A stretch of 64,000 bases of DNA from positions 434,001 to 498,000 of the forward strand of contig NZ_JAMFLZ010000001.1 of assembly GCF_023502325.1 (NCBI RefSeq), in the 5' to 3' direction. This stretch comes from Wocania_A spongiicola. GTDB taxonomy: Bacteria; Bacteroidota; Bacteroidia; Flavobacteriales; Flavobacteriaceae. The position numbers and the translations under genes were made by a program. The notes below the pieces were generated by a model, which searched no databases, was not told the origin of the DNA, and was given only the letters and a program-made list of their open reading frames with translations. This document shows, in pieces, positions 60,226-64,000 of this stretch (within the stretch, counting starts at the first letter, position 1; the number at the start of each line of letters is the position of its first letter).

Positions 60226-60651
60226 GTTGAAAACTAGAAGAGAACTACCATTATCTTCAACACGATAATTTTTTAATCCACATTGCAAAGCTGAGTTTTC
60301 TAAAGGCTGTCCAGTTACAAAACTATACTTGTTTTCATCTGTGCAACCACAAGTACCTTCTAATCCTGAACCTATAACTATTGAACAAGAACTGGTTGCA
60401 TGGTTAGGGTCTGCTGCATCCCAGGCAAAAAAACCAGATCCAGCATTAGTAACTATAACGCCACCATTACCAACATTAGCAATATAAACAGAGTTTCCAA
60501 TAGAATTAAGCTGATTGTATTGCGGCAAATTTAAATTAATACTTACATTAACACCTACATCAAGTAAAAATTTACAGTTTTTATTGTCTACAGAATTTTT
60601 ACTACAAGAAGTTAAAATAATAAAGGTTATAAGATATAAATACGGCTTCAT
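60223..60651 (-). CDS. Rieske-like lipoprotein without canonical His ligands
   Basis: The 142-aa lipoprotein (lipobox FIILTSC) has the pattern of a Rieske-type beta fold: NLPQYNQLNSIGNSVYI, GGVIVTNAGSGFFAWDAADP, and KYSFVTGQPLENSALQCGLKNYRVE. But the first C-x-H box reads as DPNHATSSC and the second as CGCTDE, so the two His ligands of a normal [2Fe-2S] site are missing. It probably does not carry a standard Rieske cluster. Similar proteins are common in Bacteroidota. Function is unknown. Confidence 0.75.
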   Translation of the reverse strand: MKPYLYLITFIILTSCSKNSVDNKNCKFLLDVGVNVSINLNLPQYNQLNSIGNSVYIANVGNGGVIVTNAGSGFFAWDAADPNHATSSCSIVIGSGLEGTCGCTDENKYSFVTGQPLENSALQCGLKNYRVEDNGSSLLVFN

Positions 60652-60710
60652 CGTGCTAAAAGATTAAATCGCAATTTACTAACAAAAAGCAGATTGAGAT
60701 AAATATTTTG

Positions 60711-60718
60711 TATATTTG
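60711..60718 (+). promoter_or_regulatory. -7 element of greA
   Basis: TATATTTG matches TAnnTTTG. The predicted start is near 60724, exactly before the first leader hairpin. No well-spaced TTG was found. Confidence 0.55.
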
Positions 60719-60724
60719 TTGTAC

Positions 60725-60800
60725 AATCTCGTGTAAACGGGATTTTTTTATTCCGAGCACTTGTAATAATAAATATCAAGCTGTGTTTCGGAATCTTTTT
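60725..60800 (+). ncRNA. greA leader with two terminator-like hairpins
   Basis: Hairpin 1: AATCTCG (60725-60731) pairs with CGGGATT (60738-60744), ending in a run of seven T (60743-60749). Hairpin 2: ATTCCGA (60750-60756) pairs with TCGGAAT (60788-60794), helped by CTTG/CAAG inside, followed by CTTTTT. Both stand between the promoter and the greA ATG at 60821, so most transcripts might stop early unless elongation is helped. Confidence 0.6.
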
Positions 60801-60820
60801 ATTAAGTAAACGATGAAGTT

Positions 60821-61294
60821 ATGAGTAAAGTATCATACTATACACCAGAAGGGTTAAAAAAATTAAGAGCAGAGTTAAAGCAGTTAAAAGATGTAGAACG
60901 AGTTAAAGCTTCAAAAGCAATTGCTGAAGCTAGAGATAAAGGTGATTTAAGTGAAAATGCCGAATATGATGCAGCAAAAGAAGCACAAGGGATGTTAGAA
61001 ATGCGAATTTCTAAATTAGAAGAAGCATTAGCTGGCGCGCGTGTAATTGACGAATCACAGTTAGATAATTCTAAAATATTGGTGTTATCAAAAGTTAAAA
61101 TAAAAAATCAAACTAATGGTATGGAAATGAACTATACTTTGGTTGCTGATGGTGAAGCAGATTTAGCTTCGGGTAAAATATCAGTTAATTCACCCATTGG
61201 AAAAGGGTTGTTAGGGAAATCAGTTGGAGATGTAGCAGAAATACAAGTCCCTAATGGTGTAATGAAATTTGATATTATTGAGATTTCTAGATAA
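60821..61294 (+). CDS. greA: Transcription elongation factor GreA
   Basis: GreA enters the secondary channel of RNA polymerase and triggers cleavage of backtracked RNA. The 157-aa protein has the coiled-coil N-terminal domain (about 1-75: YYTPEGLKKLRAELKQLKDVER; ARDKGDLSENAEYDAAKEAQ, with tip acidic residues Asp and Glu) and the FKBP-like C-terminal domain (SPIGKGLLGKSVGDVAEIQVP). It has a structured leader that may be self-regulating. Confidence 0.96.
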   Translation: MSKVSYYTPEGLKKLRAELKQLKDVERVKASKAIAEARDKGDLSENAEYDAAKEAQGMLEMRISKLEEALAGARVIDESQLDNSKILVLSKVKIKNQTNGMEMNYTLVADGEADLASGKISVNSPIGKGLLGKSVGDVAEIQVPNGVMKFDIIEISR

Positions 61295-61315
61295 ATAAGT
61301 GTAAAAATATTTTTT

Positions 61316-61352
61316 AAAAAGATTCCTGCCTAACTTAAACAGGAATCTTTTA
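61316..61352 (+). terminator. Intrinsic terminator after greA
   Basis: AAAAGATTCCTG and CAGGAATCTTTT form a perfect 12-bp stem with an 11-nt loop and T-rich end. Confidence 0.88.
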
Positions 61353-61385
61353 TATTTACAAATACTCTCAAAATCCTCAAGATAT

Positions 61386-61775
61386 ATGGCTTCAATTTTC
61401 ACTAAAATAGTAAATGGCGAAATTCCTTGTTATAAAGTTGCAGAGACTGATAATTTCTTAGCATTTCTTGATGTAAACCCTAATAGTAAAGGACATACAC
61501 TTTGTATTCCTAAAAAAGAAGTAGACAAAATTTTTGATTTGGATGAAGCTACCTATAATGGTTTGATGCAATTTTCGAGAGAAGTGGCAATCGCTATTGA
61601 AAAAGCTATTCCGTGTAAACGTGTAGGAATGACGGTTATAGGTTTAGAAGTACCACATACACATGTACACTTAATTCCGTTACACTCTATGGAAAGCGCG
61701 CGTTTTATTCAAAAAGTAAAGCTAACACCAGAAGAATTTCAAGATGTAGCAGAAGCTATTAAATCACATTTATAA
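61386..61775 (+). CDS. HIT-family protein
   Basis: The 129-aa protein has the histidine triad HTHVHLIPL near residue 98 and the family start IFTKIVNGEIPCYKVAETDNFLAFLD. HIT enzymes split nucleotide phosphoramidates or dinucleoside polyphosphates. It is cytoplasmic. Its end overlaps the convergent gene by 6 nt. Confidence 0.94.
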   Translation: MASIFTKIVNGEIPCYKVAETDNFLAFLDVNPNSKGHTLCIPKKEVDKIFDLDEATYNGLMQFSREVAIAIEKAIPCKRVGMTVIGLEVPHTHVHLIPLHSMESARFIQKVKLTPEEFQDVAEAIKSHL

Positions 61776-62120
61776 TTTAGGGTAAAGTATAAAAAATAGA
61801 ATAGCAATAATAACTGCCACAACAAATACAATAACGACCCAAGTTGCTTTCTTTAAATAGGTAGATGCTTTTTTTGGAACAAAAGCTTTTTGTTGATATT
61901 CAAAAACACGTTCAATATCATCAGTCCATTGCACAGGATAGATAGTTGTATTACAAGTTTTACAAGCAATACTGTTTTTAATGTTATTAGTTATCGACTT
62001 GTAAAATTTAGTTTCAATAAACTGCTGTTTAAAAGTTAAACGTAAGCCGCCTTTACTATAACATTCTGGGCAATTATTGTTTAGTACTACTTCTTTTACA
62101 GTGATGAATCTTTCAGACAT
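61770..62120 (-). CDS. Small membrane protein with zinc-ribbon-like motif
   Basis: The 116-aa protein has two Cys pairs (CPECYSKGGL and ACKTCNTTIYP, about residues 18 and 53) and one C-terminal membrane helix (WVVIVFVVAVIIAILFFILY), so the zinc-ribbon part faces the cytoplasm and the tail is anchored. I do not recognise a named family. It follows the histidine kinase gene by 14 nt and is likely co-transcribed with it. Confidence 0.78.
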   Translation of the reverse strand: MSERFITVKEVVLNNNCPECYSKGGLRLTFKQQFIETKFYKSITNNIKNSIACKTCNTTIYPVQWTDDIERVFEYQQKAFVPKKASTYLKKATWVVIVFVVAVIIAILFFILYPKL

Positions 62121-62134
62121 AACTTTAGAGGTTG

Positions 62135-63292
62135 TTAAACTGCTCTTGATAGAGCAATTTGTATAGTTGTACCCTTGTTTATTTCTGATCGCAAAACTTT
62201 AATTTTACCATCATGAAAATCTTCTATAATGCGCTTGGTAAGCGATAACCCTAGCCCCCAACCACGTTTTTTAGTCGTGTAACCAGGTTCGAATATTTTT
62301 TTAAATTGATTTTTTTGAATGCCCTTTCCTGTATCTGTCACACTTACTTTTACATTGTTTTCCAGCTGAGAAATTTCAAGTGTAAGTTTACCTCGACCTT
62401 TCATAGCATCAATAGCATTCTTAACTAAGTTTTCAATAACCCAGCTATACAGTTGCTTATTAAGTTTTACAGGAATATCGCCACTGGGAGTTATAATTTC
62501 AAAATCTACAAGTTTTGATGACCTCGATTTTAAATAATCATAAGAGTTAATCGTTTCTTTTATAATATCGGCAACTTCTAAAACTGGGATAGATCCTATT
62601 TTACTAAAGCGTTCGGTTATGGTTTGTAAACGATCTACATCTTTTTCAATTTCTACAATGTATTCGGGGTTAACATTTTCGCTTTTTAAAATTTCTGTCC
62701 ATCCAATTAAAGATGATAATGGTGTGCCAATTTGATGAGCTGTTTCTTTTGCCATACCAGACCATAGCTTGTTTTGAGTCGCATTTTTATTACTACTGTA
62801 AAAGAAAAATATAACAGCACCAAATAAAACGATAATTAGTATTAGAGCTAATGGGTAATACTTTAGTTTGTTTATTAAGGGTGAATTTCCGTAATAGATT
62901 GTGTTATAAAGTTTGCCATCTAAAATAACTTCAATAGGGTTGTTTTCTTTTTCAAATTTTGAAATTAATTTCTGTATATATAATGAATCGGTTGCTTTGG
63001 TTTCATCTATATTATTATAACTTGAGAGGTTCCCATTTATATCAACAAGAATCATTGGTGTTGTTTTGTTACTTGTTATTACTTTCAGCGGTAAATTTCC
63101 TATATCAACATTAAGATTGTCGGTTTTTAATAAATCAGTTTGAGCAAACGACCAGTTTTCCATTTTAGCCCGCTCTTCTTCTTTAAAGTGCTGAAAAAAC
63201 TCATAAGTTTTCCATAATATAAGAGACACCATTATAAATGATGCAGTAATCATAACCCAACGAAACGTATTTCTGTACTCGGTAAAAATCAT
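62135..63292 (-). CDS. Sensor histidine kinase
   Basis: The 385-aa protein has two membrane helices (about 12-30 and 145-165) around a periplasmic sensor loop of about 115 residues. The dimerisation domain has AKETAHQIGTPLSSLIGWTE with His186 as the phosphorylated residue. The ATPase part shows NLVKNAIDAMKGRG, TDTGKGIQ and WGLGLSLTKRIIED. The H-box AHQIGTPLSSLIGW is a Bacteroidota variant. No response regulator gene lies next to it, so its partner is elsewhere. Confidence 0.92.
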   Translation of the reverse strand: MIFTEYRNTFRWVMITASFIMVSLILWKTYEFFQHFKEEERAKMENWSFAQTDLLKTDNLNVDIGNLPLKVITSNKTTPMILVDINGNLSSYNNIDETKATDSLYIQKLISKFEKENNPIEVILDGKLYNTIYYGNSPLINKLKYYPLALILIIVLFGAVIFFFYSSNKNATQNKLWSGMAKETAHQIGTPLSSLIGWTEILKSENVNPEYIVEIEKDVDRLQTITERFSKIGSIPVLEVADIIKETINSYDYLKSRSSKLVDFEIITPSGDIPVKLNKQLYSWVIENLVKNAIDAMKGRGKLTLEISQLENNVKVSVTDTGKGIQKNQFKKIFEPGYTTKKRGWGLGLSLTKRIIEDFHDGKIKVLRSEINKGTTIQIALSRAV

Positions 63293-63386
63293 TAACTACT
63301 AATTTAACATGTAATATAATGTAAATCTGTTAATATTATTGCGCAAGTTGTTAGTAAATCGGTTTTTAGTTAATTAAGAGATTGGT

Positions 63387-63394
63387 TACATTTG
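63387..63394 (+). promoter_or_regulatory. -7 element of the flavin reductase gene
   Basis: TACATTTG matches TAnnTTTG, 18 nt before the start codon. No well-spaced TTG was found upstream. Confidence 0.5.
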
Positions 63395-63412
63395 TTGAAC
63401 CTAAAAAAGTTT

Positions 63413-64000
63413 AATGACGTCGTTTGAACCTAAAGATATTTCAACTGGGAAATTGCATAGCTATTTGTTAAGCGCTGTGGCTCCAAGGCCTATTGCTTTT
63501 GCAAGCACCTTGGATGCTGATGGTAATCCAAATTTATCGCCATTTAGTTTTTTTAATGTGTTTAGTGCAAACCCACCAATTATGATCTTTTCGCCTGCGC
63601 GTCGTGTTAGAGATAACACAACTAAGCATACTTTACAAAATGCTGAGGCTGTAAAAGAAGTTGTTATAAATGTGGTGAATTATGATATGGTTCATCAAAT
63701 GTCGCTAAGCAGTACAGAGTATGCAGAAAGTGTTAACGAGTTTGATAAAGCAGGTTTAACGATGCTAAAATCTGATATTGTAAAACCGTTTCGTGTTGCT
63801 GAATCGCCTGTACAATTTGAATGTAAGGTGAATGAGATTGTAAAACTAGGAACAGAAGGAGGAGCAGGAAACTTAATTATATGTGAAGTTGTTAAACTTC
63901 ACATAGATGATGATGTTTTAAATGAAGAAGGTGTTATAAATCAGAAGAAGTTAGACTTGGTAGCCAGAGCAGGAGGTAGTTATTATACACGAGCTAAAAA
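63413..64000 (+). CDS. Flavin reductase family protein (partial, C-terminus outside window)
   Basis: The frame opens at ATG 63413 and stays open to the right window edge (196 codons). It begins MTSFEPKDISTGKLHSYLLS and goes on with VAPRPIAFASTLDADGNPNLSPFSFFNVFSANPP, the FMN-binding split-barrel signature of the flavin reductase family. It would bind FMN and transfer electrons to or from it. Divergent from the histidine kinase gene. The last part is not visible. Confidence 0.9.

Noticed and set aside
1..64000. CRISPR arrays, tRNA and rRNA genes, integrases, prophage
   Set aside because: No regularly spaced repeats, no cloverleaf or rRNA signatures and no integrase or phage structural protein were seen on either strand.

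Overview
The window looks like chromosome from a marine-type member of the family Flavobacteriaceae (phylum Bacteroidota). The basis is low G+C content, gliding genes gldE and gldD, a type IX secretion (T9SS) sorting tail on a secreted protease, many lipoproteins and TonB-dependent receptors, and repeated use of the Bacteroidota promoter -7 element TAnnTTTG. Shine-Dalgarno sites are almost absent, and gene order is typical of the family (mutY-ssb-gldE-gldD; rplU-rpmA; sdhCAB). I saw no rRNA, tRNA, insertion sequence, integrase, prophage or CRISPR array.

Layout. 1-3.9 kb: suf iron-sulfur operon on the minus strand (A-type carrier, sufB, a lipoprotein gene, sufC, sufD running off the left edge). 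3.9-8.4 kb: a four-gene minus-strand operon of secreted lipoproteins, including a di-haem peroxidase and its MbnP-like copper-binding partner. 8.6-12.5 kb: thiL, two tandem small zinc-ribbon-like proteins, a hydrolase and brnQ. 12.5-15.1 kb: an AraC-type regulator followed by a small stress-type operon (35-aa zinc-ribbon peptide, AhpD-like protein, SnoaL-like protein, cupredoxin-like protein) with a clear operator candidate. 15.1-18.6 kb: aspartate kinase, an ACT-like protein and an aminopeptidase P. 18.7-33.4 kb: T9SS metalloprotease, VPS10/BNR-repeat protein, sdhCAB, M28 peptidase, a large outer-membrane protein, exodeoxyribonuclease III and an OmpA-family lipoprotein.

33.4-37.6 kb is the most accessory-looking stretch. 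Two inverted copies of a short extragenic repeat bracket an aldo/keto reductase, a decayed fragment of gldD, a GH19 lysozyme-like lipoprotein and two tandem lipocalin-like lipoproteins that could be its immunity partners. 37.6-45.7 kb: RNase E/G with an unusually structured leader, a 30-aa basic protein, HU, mutY, ssb, gldE, gldD, a Cys-rich HMA lipoprotein and two membrane proteins. 45.7-52.8 kb: rplU-rpmA, a TonB receptor plus beta-propeller phytase pair, small genes and ahcY. 52.9-60.2 kb: a plus-strand run with PPTase, GGGP synthase, thiamine-binding protein, PnuC, NadR-like kinase, DUF4301, ArfB-like factor, a TPP riboswitch and a TonB receptor, which reads as a vitamin (thiamine and/or nicotinamide riboside) uptake locus. 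60.2-64 kb: Rieske-like lipoprotein, greA with a two-hairpin leader, HIT protein, a histidine kinase and the start of a flavin reductase gene.

The best candidates for something new are the GH19/lipocalin island, the structured RNase E/G and greA leaders, the AraC operon, and the MbnH/MbnP-like lipoprotein operon. All names are from sequence reading only; no database search was run.
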